This document shows positions 8,896 to 18,494 of a DNA stretch of 64,000 nucleotides, piece by piece. The position numbers and the translations under genes were made by a program. Source of the DNA: Halobacteriales archaeon YIM A00013. GTDB lineage: Archaea; Halobacteriota; Halobacteria; Halobacteriales; Haloarculaceae. The DNA lies in NCBI GenBank assembly GCA_025041195.1, contig JAKCFM010000003.1, forward strand, positions 186,001 through 250,000, read 5' to 3'. Position 1 is the stretch's first letter, and every line of letters starts with the position of its first letter. A model generated the notes under the pieces. The model ran no database searches, had not been told where the DNA came from, and saw only the letters and a program-made list of their open reading frames with translations.

Positions 8896-9772
8896 ATTAG
8901 AAATCGATTCGTTGATCTTGAACTAATAGTTGGCCGCAGTTAAGGTGTTTGCCGCATCTATCGGCCTCGCCCACGCCCTGCCTTGTAGAGGCAGGCAGCC
9001 GCGAATCCTGCAGGTGGACACCGGTCGTCACACCTCGTTCCGGGAGCATTCGGCCCACTTCCGAATTGCATCTGGACACTCAAGATCCGGCACAACCCGC
9101 GGGACGAACATACTAAAGGGACCAACTCGGGAGAGAGTTCCAGTCTCCAATTGAGCGTTTTGTACGTGTTCGCAACCTGATACCCCGTCATACGGGTCAT
9201 TTCGCTGGCCTCGTCAGTAACCGCGAGTGCCCGTTATATCCGTTGGATACGCACGCTGACCGCGGCGATTGCCTTGATGGATCTGCCACGAAGCAGAACC
9301 TCGTTTTGGATACTATAGAATATTTGACATATTTGACAACCTGCCGAATCGGAGAATTGGAGGACTCTCGTTAACTGGCGCACCTCGCCCAACCTGTGTG
9401 CAAGATTCCGTTCCGCTTTGGACCGCCAGCGATCACGGACCTACTCACGTCGCATTCGAGGAAGTCGTCGTTGCTTCTATCCGGAGAGTACGTTTCCCCT
9501 TCGCGTCGGTGCCGCGACTGATTTCAGTCGACAGACCTTGAACGTGGCGAGCAGCAGTGGGTGGGGCATCCGTTTGTTCGTCCCCCTCGTCGTCGTACAC
9601 CCACGGTCCGTGATCAATGCGGTGTTCGTTAGTGCCTAGTCCACAGTCCTCACAGATCGTTTTCGATAGCGTTTGTAGTGACCCGCTCGTCGCACTCGGG
9701 ACGCTGGCTTGTGCTCAACTCTGCTCGGACTTCCTCTTCGAAGCCAGTTACGTAGATGTCTCTGATTACCAT
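8896..9772 (-). pseudogene. tfb: Decayed transcription initiation factor B (TFB)
   Basis: Read on the minus strand from the ATG at 9770-9772, the sequence starts MVIRDIYVTGFEEEVRAELS, which is the typical start of haloarchaeal TFBs. The zinc-ribbon half (CEDCGLGTNEHRIDHGPW), the TAARHVQGLSTEIS motif, the SKAERNLAHRLGEVRQLT segment and cyclin-fold pieces (VANTYKTLNWRLELSPELV, then FVPRV) follow in order, but in different frames and broken by several stops. The order and spacing match a full-length TFB, so this is one gene destroyed by frameshifts. It differs from the two intact TFBs at 29-34 kb and looks closer to the housekeeping type. Confidence 0.85.
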
Positions 9773-9902
9773 CGTTCCCACCTATTAAGAAGAAAATAGA
9801 AATTACCCCGGTATAAATCCCAGTGCATTGATTGGGGCGATGACTAATTACGAGTTCAGGGACAAAGACTAGTCATCCTCGAAAGATCGGTGAAGGTCTG
9901 TT

Positions 9903-12900
9903 TCAATTATGGTAGCCGCTATCCATTTCACCAATCCATCCCTCTCCATCGTGAGTATATACTGCTCTGATCTGGCTTAGACCCATCCCGGTTCCTGAAA
10001 CATCGTCGGTGAGCAATCGCTTTTCTCCTTGTATAATCCAGACTAAGGAGTGTCCATCCTCTTCCAATTCTTCTACCACTCTCTCATCTGCCGCTAACAT
10101 TGAAAGCGAGTTCACTCTATCAAGCAACCTTTCCGAAGTAGAAACATCTGCTATACGAACGGGGTCAGACACATTTTGTACAAATTCCTTAGTATCAATC
10201 AACCATTCTAGATCGAGTAATTCCGCAAGAGGTGGGGAAGGGGCATAGGTTCCATATTTCTCATCCACAGTACAGTCATACTCTGACTCCCAAAGCAAAT
10301 CAACAGCTGTATCCGTCGTAGAAATCGGTGTACCTCTAATAGAATCCCAATCTTCCTCCCAGTCACCATCCACCGAAGGATGCCACGGATACTCCGCCCA
10401 GAACGTCTGAGTGAATGTATCTAAACGAAACGGAGTACTCTCAAGATCGTCACTAATAACCCAATTTTCCTCTAGCCAGGACACCAACTCTTCCTTATTC
10501 TCAGAATCCACAATGACAGTATCGATTCGGGCAAATACATCTCTCTCAAGCCTGGAATCATCTCCTTCATCTGCTCTCCATTTATAAATACTATAAAGCG
10601 GCAGCCATCTCTCTCCATTCACAGAGATCTCCAACAGCGAAACTAGGTCTGGGAACTCCTTGTGATCTGAAATCCATCCCTCAAGACCAGCCTCATCTAT
10701 ACGACAATCATACTCTACAACCTCATCTAGTGAAACTTCAGAACGGGCCTCATGATCTAGTATTGAAGGATCGATATCTCGGTCAAACTGCGTCCAAGGT
10801 CCACTATAGGGCCTTTCTACAGTTGAATCAGAGATGTCGCAGTTATCGGTGATCCAAGACACTAATTCGTGATAGGCAATCCACTGATATTTTTTGCTGA
10901 ATCTTTCTGGCTTCCTATTCGACATTCTCCCTGTGTAGGTTTGATTGACAAAGCCGTCAAATGAGCCGAAAAGATCTGGGCTCCATCCCAAGTCGAACAC
11001 ACGCTTAGTTATCCAACGAAGGGCCTTGTCTCCAGAAAAGTCGTAACCGTGGACATTAGAAGGACTGCGATTGGTCCCAACGATGTATCGAGCGAAATCA
11101 CTGTGCCCACGTCCCTCAAAATTGGCCCCAACGAGTCCCAACCAAAACCGTACATTCAGATCCGTATCAGAGTCTTCTAGAACGCACTTAGCTTGTTCAT
11201 GGAGCGTATCGGGAGAGGGAACATCGATAGAAAACGAACTGTTATAGGGAGGCCTCACTTCCTCTATATTAACATCGTAACTGTTGTCAACACTGTGAGT
11301 CAGCTCGATAATCCCTCTGGCATAATCTCTTGTGAGCTGGTGAGGTGTAGGATCGTTATCCTCGAACTCTAATTCGTAAATGGTGTTGGCGACTTCAGTA
11401 ACTGATTCATCCTGTTTATGTCGGAGAACTCCCCCATAGGCTGCTGCATAGACCCGTTCCAAAATGTAGGGATCAGTAACACCCTGGAAACGCTCAATCA
11501 ATTCACTGTAAATTTCAAGATCGGACCCTACAATATTGACTATAGCCTTTGTCGATCGGTCTCTAACATATCTATTTGGGCAACAAAGGAACCAGGAGAG
11601 AGTAATCGACATTAAGCGCTTCAGTTCATATGGCTCTACAGACCTATTTTCTAATGAGAATCCCCAGTTGACCAATCGAAATACTTCTGACGTGTCTTCC
11701 CTCCATTCTTCATGCAGGAAGTTGGACCAATTAAAATCGCGTTTAAATATCTCCTTGTCTCTGTGAACGTCATCAAGATACTCAGCATTCATCGGGTGTT
11801 CTGAACTAGTAGATAATGTAAGCAGAACTCTCCAAAGCTCATGCAGGTCCTCAAAAAGCTCCAACTCCTCCCACAGATAATTCTCAATTTCTTCACTTAA
11901 TTCTCCGTCACTATCCGTCAACGTCTCCGGATTCCGCCATGCCAAGCTTTTAATAAAGGGGTTAAGAATATTCTCCGATTCTACAAAATTAAATACCTCG
12001 ATATCTTCCTGTTCAGGTAGGTGAATCGCCAAAGCTTGGATCAACCCAGCGTACCGCTCCGGATTCTCAAAAATCTGCTGTAGCTCTTCTGTCTCCGAAA
12101 GGGCTTTCTCAATATCATCGCCCACATAGAGTTCCAGATATTGTTGCGCTATTTTATGGTCAGCAAACTTATCGTAGGAAAATCGAACCACCTCATCTGC
12201 GTCTTCCTCAAAAGTGACCACTTCTGAAATAACCCCCTCATTCAGAATATTTCTATACAGGCTCTCTGAGTAAGTCCTTCTTGGTAGGAACTCGTTTACG
12301 ATCTCCTTGGCCTTTCTCTTGGAAAGCCGCTTTGTTCCTCCTTCATTTTCAGCCATCTCACGCGCTAAGGCCTCTACCGCACTTCTTACCTTATTATCGC
12401 TTTGATCGTAATCTAAACGCTGAAAGAGACGAGAATGAACCTTGTTGATGTACCCTTCAAAGATTTCGCTGATGCCTTCCGGACCGTGTGATATACGGCT
12501 TTGTCCTCGGCTTTCTAGGTTTTCACAGAATAATTTCAAAAACAGGGGTATCTGAAATTCTCGCCGTAGAACTGGCATCGATTGGTGTTCGATTCCGTGT
12601 TTGTCGAAAAATTTTCTGACGGCCTCGTATTCTACGTTATTGAATCCGTAGTGCTTGGTATCTACAAACTGGCCATCGACACTATTGGGGAAGATGAGGC
12701 TTTCATAACTGGTTCGGCAGCTAACACATAATCCAATATGTGGAAAATTATCCAACTTACTCAGAAGCCCTGGTAGCCGCCGGTTCCACATCCTGGGATC
12801 AGAACTCTCATTCAACGCATCTATCATCAATAGCGATCGAACCCCCCGAGATTCGCCGAACGAATCTAAAGCTCCCAAGAACTCCTCTGGAGTACAATCT

Positions 12901-14096
12901 AAACTAAGTCGATCAATAATCTGTGGCCAGATTTCTCTGTCTCTAAAGTTCTCACCAAGGATAAGAACAGTTGGATAACCCTCTTCTATCCGATTCTTAG
13001 CGACGTTACAAAGTAAATGGGTTTTGCCAACACCTGCATCTCCGAGAACCTTCAAAACAGGATCTTTAGCAGCTTGAAAACTAGTGCTATCGAGATAACT
13101 CTTCAAATTAGTAGTAGCCTCTCGAAGCTGACGGAAGTCATACATATATGACCTCCCGAGACCTCCTTTCTCACCTTTCTCCTCATTCGCTTCTTGCTTG
13201 AGAGACCGAAGCTGTGGTCCTAATTCCCGAATTGCATTTTCTGCTCTCTCCCCGTTCTCACGCAGCTCTGATAATGGAATATCCTCAGAGATTTGATCAA
13301 TATCCTCTAGCAGATTGGGAAGTTCTTCTATTGCCTTACGAAGTTCTAGGGTGGTGTCTTCATCGACTTTTTCTAAAATTTCAACTCGCCTTTCTGTAAA
13401 CAGATTACTAGCCTTCTCATCCAACTTTTCAAGTAATTCATTCATCTTTTCCTCAAAAGCCGGTGTCCGACCTAGTGGATCAAAAATATCTGCATTACCG
13501 GTTTCTATGTGGAGTTCTGGACTATACCGGTCATTGGCATTAGCAATAGACCTTTCCACTCCGTCCTGAAGTTTAGGATCAGTAAGCTGCTCCGAATCGA
13601 ACCAGAAATTAATCCTACCCTTGTGTTTATCTTGGCTTAGAAATGTTAGAAGTTCTGAATTACCCCAGAAAACAAACTCTACATCCATACCTTCTTTTTC
13701 AGCCCATTTTTCCCACTTATCCTTCCGATCCTTCCATTTCTCAAGGGCAGTTTTGATACCTTCTCTCGGACTGTGAGGCCTATCACAGGGAATACAGACA
13801 AAGTAGCGACTTAGATCAGGGTAGTTGTCTAAGACCTGTTTCACGGAACGATCGATCTGAGACAAACTATTGTTGTCTATCCTATCGATATATTTTGCTT
13901 GCCAACCCCAGATTTCTCCTTCTGAGGATTTCCACTTACACTCAATTCCTGCGTCGGGATCGCCAATGCGCGTATATTCCCAGGATTCAGGAATTTTTTC
14001 GTACTCACGGGCGACTTGGCAGCATAACTCCTCAAAACCTTTTCTCCGAGAGTCCTCAATGGGCCTAATGTTCCCAAAATCGATAGACACACTCAT
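9903..14096 (-). CDS. Nuclease-STAND NTPase, probable antiviral sensor
   Basis: A 1397-residue protein on its own promoter. Residues about 18-160 form a PD-(D/E)XK-like nuclease module: GFEELCCQVA, then D46PDAGIE52 and W65-Q66-A67-K68, a Q-x-K variant of the catalytic motif. A coiled-coil-like region (about 210-310) leads to a STAND-type P-loop: Walker A LGDAGVGKT (351-359) and Walker B LLMIDALNE (422-430). The remaining 900 residues are a long helical, acidic region that would serve as the sensor. The architecture matches Avs-like STAND defence proteins, which detect phage proteins and then activate the nuclease. The family is a good guess; which trigger it senses cannot be told. Confidence 0.75.
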   Translation of the reverse strand: MSVSIDFGNIRPIEDSRRKGFEELCCQVAREYEKIPESWEYTRIGDPDAGIECKWKSSEGEIWGWQAKYIDRIDNNSLSQIDRSVKQVLDNYPDLSRYFVCIPCDRPHSPREGIKTALEKWKDRKDKWEKWAEKEGMDVEFVFWGNSELLTFLSQDKHKGRINFWFDSEQLTDPKLQDGVERSIANANDRYSPELHIETGNADIFDPLGRTPAFEEKMNELLEKLDEKASNLFTERRVEILEKVDEDTTLELRKAIEELPNLLEDIDQISEDIPLSELRENGERAENAIRELGPQLRSLKQEANEEKGEKGGLGRSYMYDFRQLREATTNLKSYLDSTSFQAAKDPVLKVLGDAGVGKTHLLCNVAKNRIEEGYPTVLILGENFRDREIWPQIIDRLSLDCTPEEFLGALDSFGESRGVRSLLMIDALNESSDPRMWNRRLPGLLSKLDNFPHIGLCVSCRTSYESLIFPNSVDGQFVDTKHYGFNNVEYEAVRKFFDKHGIEHQSMPVLRREFQIPLFLKLFCENLESRGQSRISHGPEGISEIFEGYINKVHSRLFQRLDYDQSDNKVRSAVEALAREMAENEGGTKRLSKRKAKEIVNEFLPRRTYSESLYRNILNEGVISEVVTFEEDADEVVRFSYDKFADHKIAQQYLELYVGDDIEKALSETEELQQIFENPERYAGLIQALAIHLPEQEDIEVFNFVESENILNPFIKSLAWRNPETLTDSDGELSEEIENYLWEELELFEDLHELWRVLLTLSTSSEHPMNAEYLDDVHRDKEIFKRDFNWSNFLHEEWREDTSEVFRLVNWGFSLENRSVEPYELKRLMSITLSWFLCCPNRYVRDRSTKAIVNIVGSDLEIYSELIERFQGVTDPYILERVYAAAYGGVLRHKQDESVTEVANTIYELEFEDNDPTPHQLTRDYARGIIELTHSVDNSYDVNIEEVRPPYNSSFSIDVPSPDTLHEQAKCVLEDSDTDLNVRFWLGLVGANFEGRGHSDFARYIVGTNRSPSNVHGYDFSGDKALRWITKRVFDLGWSPDLFGSFDGFVNQTYTGRMSNRKPERFSKKYQWIAYHELVSWITDNCDISDSTVERPYSGPWTQFDRDIDPSILDHEARSEVSLDEVVEYDCRIDEAGLEGWISDHKEFPDLVSLLEISVNGERWLPLYSIYKWRADEGDDSRLERDVFARIDTVIVDSENKEELVSWLEENWVISDDLESTPFRLDTFTQTFWAEYPWHPSVDGDWEEDWDSIRGTPISTTDTAVDLLWESEYDCTVDEKYGTYAPSPPLAELLDLEWLIDTKEFVQNVSDPVRIADVSTSERLLDRVNSLSMLAADERVVEELEEDGHSLVWIIQGEKRLLTDDVSGTGMGLSQIRAVYTHDGEGWIGEMDSGYHN

Positions 14097-14914
14097 TAAT
14101 TATCCTCTAAGTATTCTCGTTAGGGAACCTTTTCTAATTTATGGTGTATTGGGTGGTCTGCTTGGGTTTGTAATAGGCTGTTTCACTGTGGTCGCTATGT
14201 CTCTACTCGCACCTATCTAGCTGAATCGTGCTACTACTCGGGTTCTCAAAGGGTCTGCCCAGTTCCTCCGATCGTTGTTAGGTGTCATCTAGTTACACTA
14301 ATTTGTCATGATGTACTTGGAATAGTAACCCGCCTGCAGATCTGTCCGCTGTCGACAAAGATGAAGATTTAGCCAATCGACACCAGCGCATCGTGGATCG
14401 TCTAGTCGAATACACGACACCGGATCTAGCGGCCGGCTGGAACCCATTAGTGGCCTCGAGGTCCGTACTGTGGAGAGTTGGCCAATGTGTATAGCGGAGC
14501 ACAGGTAAAGCGGCGACCAACCCTTCCCCTACCAATTCCAGCAAGGCGTTTACGGCGTTTCACGTCGGGAAAGAAATGTGCTTCAACCACGCTGTCGAGA
14601 CTGTGACGTGAGATGTGTGGCTTGAAACCAAGTATGAGGGAGCGGTTTCTTTATCATACTTCGTCCTTCTGACTGCGCAAACGGGATGGCAAATGCCGAA
14701 CGTTTCTTGCTCCACGTCGGCGATGAAGAGCCCGTCACCGTTGCGGAGTACTTTGTCCCTTCGTCGATGAGTTGGATGCTCCTCAACTGTCCGGATTTCG
14801 GCATGGCTCGGCTACAATCCACCATCGATCGTTCGAGATGAACTCGCATCGATTATCGTTGATCAGTGACGTTCAATACAGCGCGTTCGGAGCCCTTTCT
14901 GGGGTATCGGTCAT
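14097..14914. other. Decayed sequence, no intact gene
   Basis: Short in-frame fragments look coding but are broken. On the plus strand around 14660-14850 there is a run beginning RPSDCANGMANAERF and ending near a TGA; around 14330-14440 another contains DEDLANRHQRIVDRLVEY. Neither can be assigned. A hydrophobic stretch near 14120-14220 on the plus strand (GVLGGLLGFVIGCFTVVAM) has no start codon. Confidence 0.4.
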
Positions 14915-15184
14915 TCACTCGGCGAGTGCAGAAAGATCCCGTAGTGATGACCGACACTGGCTTCGTTGTCTTCGGTGATTTTTCCCCTGCCACTCGGTTG
15001 AATCCACCGGGTTGTTGTACGTGAGCGACACGCGGAACTCTCCACTCTCTAATGAACCGAAGCGGCACACATGACTGCTTATACCGTCCGGTGGCAACCA
15101 TACGGCTAATGCGTCGGTGTTGAGGAACGCCTGGTAGATATTCCTTCGCGGGAATCGATGAGCGTCTTGACGGGCGTACTCGTC
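14915..15184 (-). pseudogene. SRPBCC (AHSA1-like) protein remnant
   Basis: Minus-strand pieces read KTLIDSREG, then after a frameshift IYQAFLNTDALAVWLPPDG and GEFRVSLTYNNP, and a C-terminal SSLRDLSALAE followed by a stop. These are hallmark segments of haloarchaeal SRPBCC/activator-of-Hsp90-like proteins, but the middle is deleted and the frame is lost. It starts immediately after the stop of the VOC remnant, so the two once formed an operon. Confidence 0.7.
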
Positions 15185-15965
15185 CTACCCGGCATGTGCT
15201 TTCTCCAGAGTTGAAATTTTGATCTTTTCCACCTGAAGCATTGCCTCCGCGACTCTCCTCGATTTTTTCGACATTTTCATTTTGCAGGAGTTTTTTGAGG
15301 ACCGTTGGTACGATTTGCCAGGACACGGCGTACTTGTCGGTCAACTAGCCACACTGCCCTTCCTTGCCACCATCAGTGGTGAGTACCTCTCAAAAGTAGT
15401 CTATTTCCTCTTGGTCTGCGCAGTCGACGACAAACGAGGCCGACTCGTTGAAGTCAAAGCCGTGTTCTCTCGCACTGTCCATTGCTGCGAACTGCTGGCC
15501 ACAGAGCGTAAATCAGCAAACATGATTTTCCCTGCCTCGTCCGGTAGCTGGTTCGTTCCGTATCACGCGATGTCCCCGACTTTTGTGTCGTCAAATACCG
15601 ACGTATAGTACTCAATGGCGTTTTCCGCCTGCCCACACCGATCGCCGACGAACATCAGGGACGGGACGATCTTCCAATCGGGAATGTCGTCTGCGTGAAT
15701 TGATTGCCACGATACGCCGAACTCGTCGTTGGTCCAACCCTACCAATCACTGAACAGATAGGAGTCGATCGGCATGAGTTCCTCACCACCCTTAGACAGT
15801 TCCACCCAAAGTTGGTCCACTTCGTCCGTCCTCGAACAGTTGACGACGAACGCTTGGCCTTCCAATTCGAATTCGACGGTCATAACGCTGCCTTCTGGTT
15901 GGTTCGAGGCTGCTGCAGATGCCGTATCATATCGGGTGCTGTCGCCGATCATCGCGTTTTTGAAG
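15185..15965 (-). pseudogene. Two-domain VOC (PhnB-like) protein remnant
   Basis: Minus-strand fragments spell a tandem PhnB-like glyoxalase-fold protein: SNQPEGSVMTVEFELEGQAF, DEVDQLWVELSKGGEELMP, then a shifted GWTNDEFGVSWQ, then VPSLMFVGDRCGQAENAIEY, FVVDCADQEE, and finally TDKYAVSWQIVPTVLKKLL. Stops and frameshifts separate the pieces and the N-terminus is missing. Such proteins are small metabolic or binding proteins often encoded beside SRPBCC genes, as here. Confidence 0.8.
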
Positions 15966-16111
15966 ATGTTGTGTTATCGTTGGGTGTTTCCCTCTTCAGA
16001 TGTCCTGCATCTAATCAGCAGCCGGACCTAGGCCGACAACAACGACAATGTGGCTTTTTCCGACGATACTACCAGAAATTGGAATATTTCTGTGAATTTT
16101 TGTTACTTGCT

Positions 16112-16387
16112 TTATGCTAGATTTTCAGTTCGAATTTTATTCCAGACTTCGGCGCCCATCTCAGTACTTCCATACACACGACCCTTTTTTCGATCTTCGG
16201 ACACAAGTAGCTCGACAAGTTCGTTGTCTCGCAATTCGCTTAAGGCCCGTGAGATGTGTGACATTGCGTGGTCTGTCTCTGATGCAATCTGTGATGGAGT
16301 TGATGGCCCAGCCACAAGATTTTGAAGCACATCTTCTCGATACGATGAGGCTAGCACGAAACTGACGGTATCCCATTCTGACGTCAT
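16112..16387 (-). CDS. Winged-helix transcriptional regulator
   Basis: A 91-residue protein starting at the ATG at 16385-16387. It has an ArsR-like winged helix: helices in VSFVLASSYREDVLQNLVAGPSTPSQIASETDHAMSHISRALSEL (quoted only as a region, residues 8-52), then a wing (LVELLVSEDRKKGRVYGST in part). The length and fold fit the small haloarchaeal HTH regulators that sense and repress neighbouring genes. It follows the DUF6788-like gene on the same strand with a 79-bp gap, so the pair may be co-transcribed. Target unknown. Confidence 0.8.
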   Translation of the reverse strand: MTSEWDTVSFVLASSYREDVLQNLVAGPSTPSQIASETDHAMSHISRALSELRDNELVELLVSEDRKKGRVYGSTEMGAEVWNKIRTENLA

Positions 16388-16466
16388 TCTATACCACAGA
16401 TTGAGTATAGTTGCTATCTTCTTTGGTAGTCGCTGCTTATCAAAGCAATTTAAATCGTTGGAGATG

Positions 16467-16793
16467 TCATGCTTTGCCGAGATACTCCCAGCTCGTCTTG
16501 CCGTTCTCATATGTGACTTTCCACCTGTATGGTCCATGCAGATCACCGTCGGTACATTTGCAGTTATCCTTACCGCATAGCTGTTTTTTTGTGATGATCG
16601 TCCCCTCATTAGTCTGTTCGATCGATTCGATTGCGTCATCTGTCTCGATTGCTGCTGTAAGCTGTTTTTCTCGGTAGTCAAGCAATTCTTCGATCCACGC
16701 ACTGAGATCTCGAAGAGATTTGTTGTCTTGTTTGGGCACCCCTTCGGTGATATATTTCGGGAGTGATTCGGGGGCTGGTGGGTGTGATGCCAT
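16467..16793 (-). CDS. DUF6788-like small protein
   Basis: A 108-residue protein. Residues about 70-100 carry the pattern CGKDNCKCTDGDLHGPYRW, then a K-T-S-W-E-Y-L strand. This matches the CGK-NC-C-GG-HGPYYY signature of DUF6788 as I remember it. A central helical stretch (about 28-55) looks like a coiled coil. The Cys cluster suggests zinc binding. Function unknown; such proteins are often found near mobile elements. Its ATG lies inside one arm of an inverted repeat (16792-16801 with 16831-16840), which could act as an operator. Confidence 0.7.
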   Translation of the reverse strand: MASHPPAPESLPKYITEGVPKQDNKSLRDLSAWIEELLDYREKQLTAAIETDDAIESIEQTNEGTIITKKQLCGKDNCKCTDGDLHGPYRWKVTYENGKTSWEYLGKA

Positions 16794-16840
16794 CTTACCA
16801 ATGATTATCGCACCCCTCCCGTATCACTTCTTGGTAAGAT
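16792..16840. repeat. Inverted repeat ATCTTACCAA / TTGGTAAGAT
   Basis: A 10-bp perfect inverted repeat with a 29-nt spacer, overlapping the start of the DUF6788-like gene. The same arms with a 30-nt spacer recur at 20421-20476. It could be an operator, or the end of a small mobile element. Confidence 0.6.
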
Positions 16841-17241
16841 TGAGTCCCTAGTCAACCATTCTGGTGAGTGATCACAAAAGTTGGTCACAATCCGTCGACC
16901 CTCATGGCGAATTGATTGCGGCAGGCTGGCTATGTCGGGTTTCGTGTGACATACAACGATTCGATCTGTGCGATGCCAATCAGCCAACTATCTCGGTACT
17001 TGGCTTTGAATTCTCGTTCTCCGATACCGGGATGGGTGATTGGTAGAGAAGCTAGTGAGCGGAAGATTCACTACGATGGACTACGATCAGATTCCACGGA
17101 ACGCGATTGTGGCTAGGCAATTGGAAGGGGACCTTCGTGGACCTTTATAAAATCAGTGTACAGGGGGGGTCCACGAAGATGGAGTGATTTCTTGCCGAAG
17201 GAGAAACGATTATAGGGACTATAGACCAATATCCGCCCCCT
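16841..17241. other. Non-coding stretch before the CRISPR
   Basis: No convincing gene. It includes an 11-bp inverted repeat, CTTCGTGGACC at 17133-17143 and its complement at 17168-17178, enclosing a TATA-like TTTATAAAA. The stretch just before the first CRISPR repeat would be the leader position, but it is not strongly AT-rich. Confidence 0.4.
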
Positions 17242-17422
17242 GTCGTAGTACCCTAGAAACCCACAACGGGATTGAAACCGTTCGGGGATCGGATTGAGGA
17301 GTCCGAAGGAGAGGTCGTAGTACCCTAGAAACCCACAACGGGATTGAAACCGAACGGGGAGATATACGAGGAGGACAAGGAGAATCGTCGTAGTACCCTA
17401 GAAACCCTCACGGGATTGAAGC
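17242..17422 (+). CRISPR. Orphan mini CRISPR, three repeats and two spacers
   Basis: Two identical 37-nt repeats (17242-17278 and 17314-17350) begin GTCGTAGTACCCTAGAAACC and end ACGGGATTGAAAC. A third copy at 17387-17422 is 36 nt and degenerate in its middle and at its end (GATTGAAGC), as expected of the terminal repeat. Spacers are 35 nt (17279-17313) and 36 nt (17351-17386). The GATTGAAAC end is typical of archaeal repeats. No cas gene lies within this window, so the array depends on cas genes elsewhere or is dead. Both spacers are purine-rich on the plus strand. Confidence 0.93.
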
Positions 17423-17875
17423 ATGCGGGAATTATTATGTATATTGAATCTAAAAAATAACTGTTCCAAGGAGCAGGAAGGGACTTCCCTTTCGCTTTTA
17501 TTCAAATTCCTCAGCGCCTACTGTAGCACTCCTGAAACCCACAGCAGATGTAAAACCTCCACTGTTAGGCCCAATTATAATATGACAATTATCCTGAAAG
17601 GATGGTCCATACAAAAAGAATACCTGTACACCAATATGATACAGCAGCAAATTTGACGGTTCCAATAAACCACACAATGCTGCGAAAATCCAACACATAC
17701 GTAACTTTATAAGCGAGGAGGATGCCACAACAAGTAGGGAGCGCCAGTCCCACGCTGGATGCGCGTCCTCGAAAGATGCGCCGGGTGTCACAACCACCCG
17801 ACGCTGGGGTTCCCTATCGGCGAAGAACCCATGAAGGGAAATGCACCGCGGTACTGTAGTTCTGTCGTATCGTCA
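17423..17875. other. Non-coding stretch with possible element end
   Basis: No well-supported gene. Around 17757-17845 several short hairpins (GGGTG-TCACAA-CCACCC; GGGTTC...GAACCC) are packed together, which resembles the 3' ends of haloarchaeal IS200/IS605-type elements, but no transposase or TnpB gene is present. A 67-codon minus-strand frame at about 17498-17701 has no good promoter and I do not call it. Confidence 0.35.
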
Positions 17876-17968
17876 ATGACTATCACACAGTGTCCACGCT
17901 GTGCCCGACCAGTACGGAGCCGTCGCGAACATGCAGTCGGCTGTCCTCGCTGGAGGTGTGGATCGTGA
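17876..17968 (+). CDS. 30-residue zinc-ribbon microprotein
   Basis: ATG at 17876 gives a 30-residue frame with two Cys pairs, CPRCARPV and CPRWRC, which fits a minimal zinc ribbon. Its TGA stop overlaps the GTG start of the next gene (GTGA), the usual sign of translational coupling in haloarchaea. That overlap is the main reason to believe it. The alternative is that the two frames were once one gene split by a frameshift. Confidence 0.45.
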   Translation: MTITQCPRCARPVRSRREHAVGCPRWRCGS

Positions 17969-18489
17969 GTCTGCCACAGTTCTGTTTCCACACGAATGAT
18001 GGCCAGCTCTGCAATCTTGGGGAGATCGACGACCGGGAAGAACTCTCCAGTGCGGAGTTGCACCACGTCGTCGATATCGCCGACAACTGCTGGTGTCGAC
18101 AGTGCCAGTCAACTGAATGTACACACAGTCACCAGGTCGAGGATATCCTCGCTATCGCAGACCTCAGCGAACGCCCACGTAACGAGCCGGATCGCTTTCC
18201 CTCGCTTGATCGAATTACACGATTCAAATCACAGGGTGAGACGATCTACACCGCCTGGTTCGAGAACGACGCTCGACTCAAGGCCCACGAGCAACGATCA
18301 GGTGATGTAACGCTTATGGCGTTTACTCCGGACCGACCGGAGGATCCAGCGCGGGCGCAAACTCAGGAGGACGCTAAATCTGCCGCTGACTGTCTCCTGG
18401 ACGCTATTGTTCCGTTCTGTGAGGCTCGATCAACCAAGGAAATTCCTGCGCTCCTCGAACTGTTGATCACCCCGAACAAAAACAACTAG
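17965..18489 (+). CDS. Hypothetical protein with Cys/His cluster
   Basis: From the GTG at 17965 a 174-residue acidic protein is read. A CWCRQC...ECTHSH cluster (about residues 43-55) could bind zinc. The rest (for example TIYTAWFENDARLKAHEQ and a helical C-terminus AADCLLDAIVPFCEARS) matches no family that I recognise. The frame extends upstream to an ATG at 17890, but the GTG start coupled to the zinc-ribbon microprotein is more natural. It sits alone between the CRISPR and a decayed stretch. Confidence 0.6.
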   Translation: MSLPQFCFHTNDGQLCNLGEIDDREELSSAELHHVVDIADNCWCRQCQSTECTHSHQVEDILAIADLSERPRNEPDRFPSLDRITRFKSQGETIYTAWFENDARLKAHEQRSGDVTLMAFTPDRPEDPARAQTQEDAKSAADCLLDAIVPFCEARSTKEIPALLELLITPNKNN

Positions 18490-18494
18490 CTCAC

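Noticed and set aside
9418-9799. Two short plus-strand frames
   Set aside because: They are the antisense of the decayed TFB gene.
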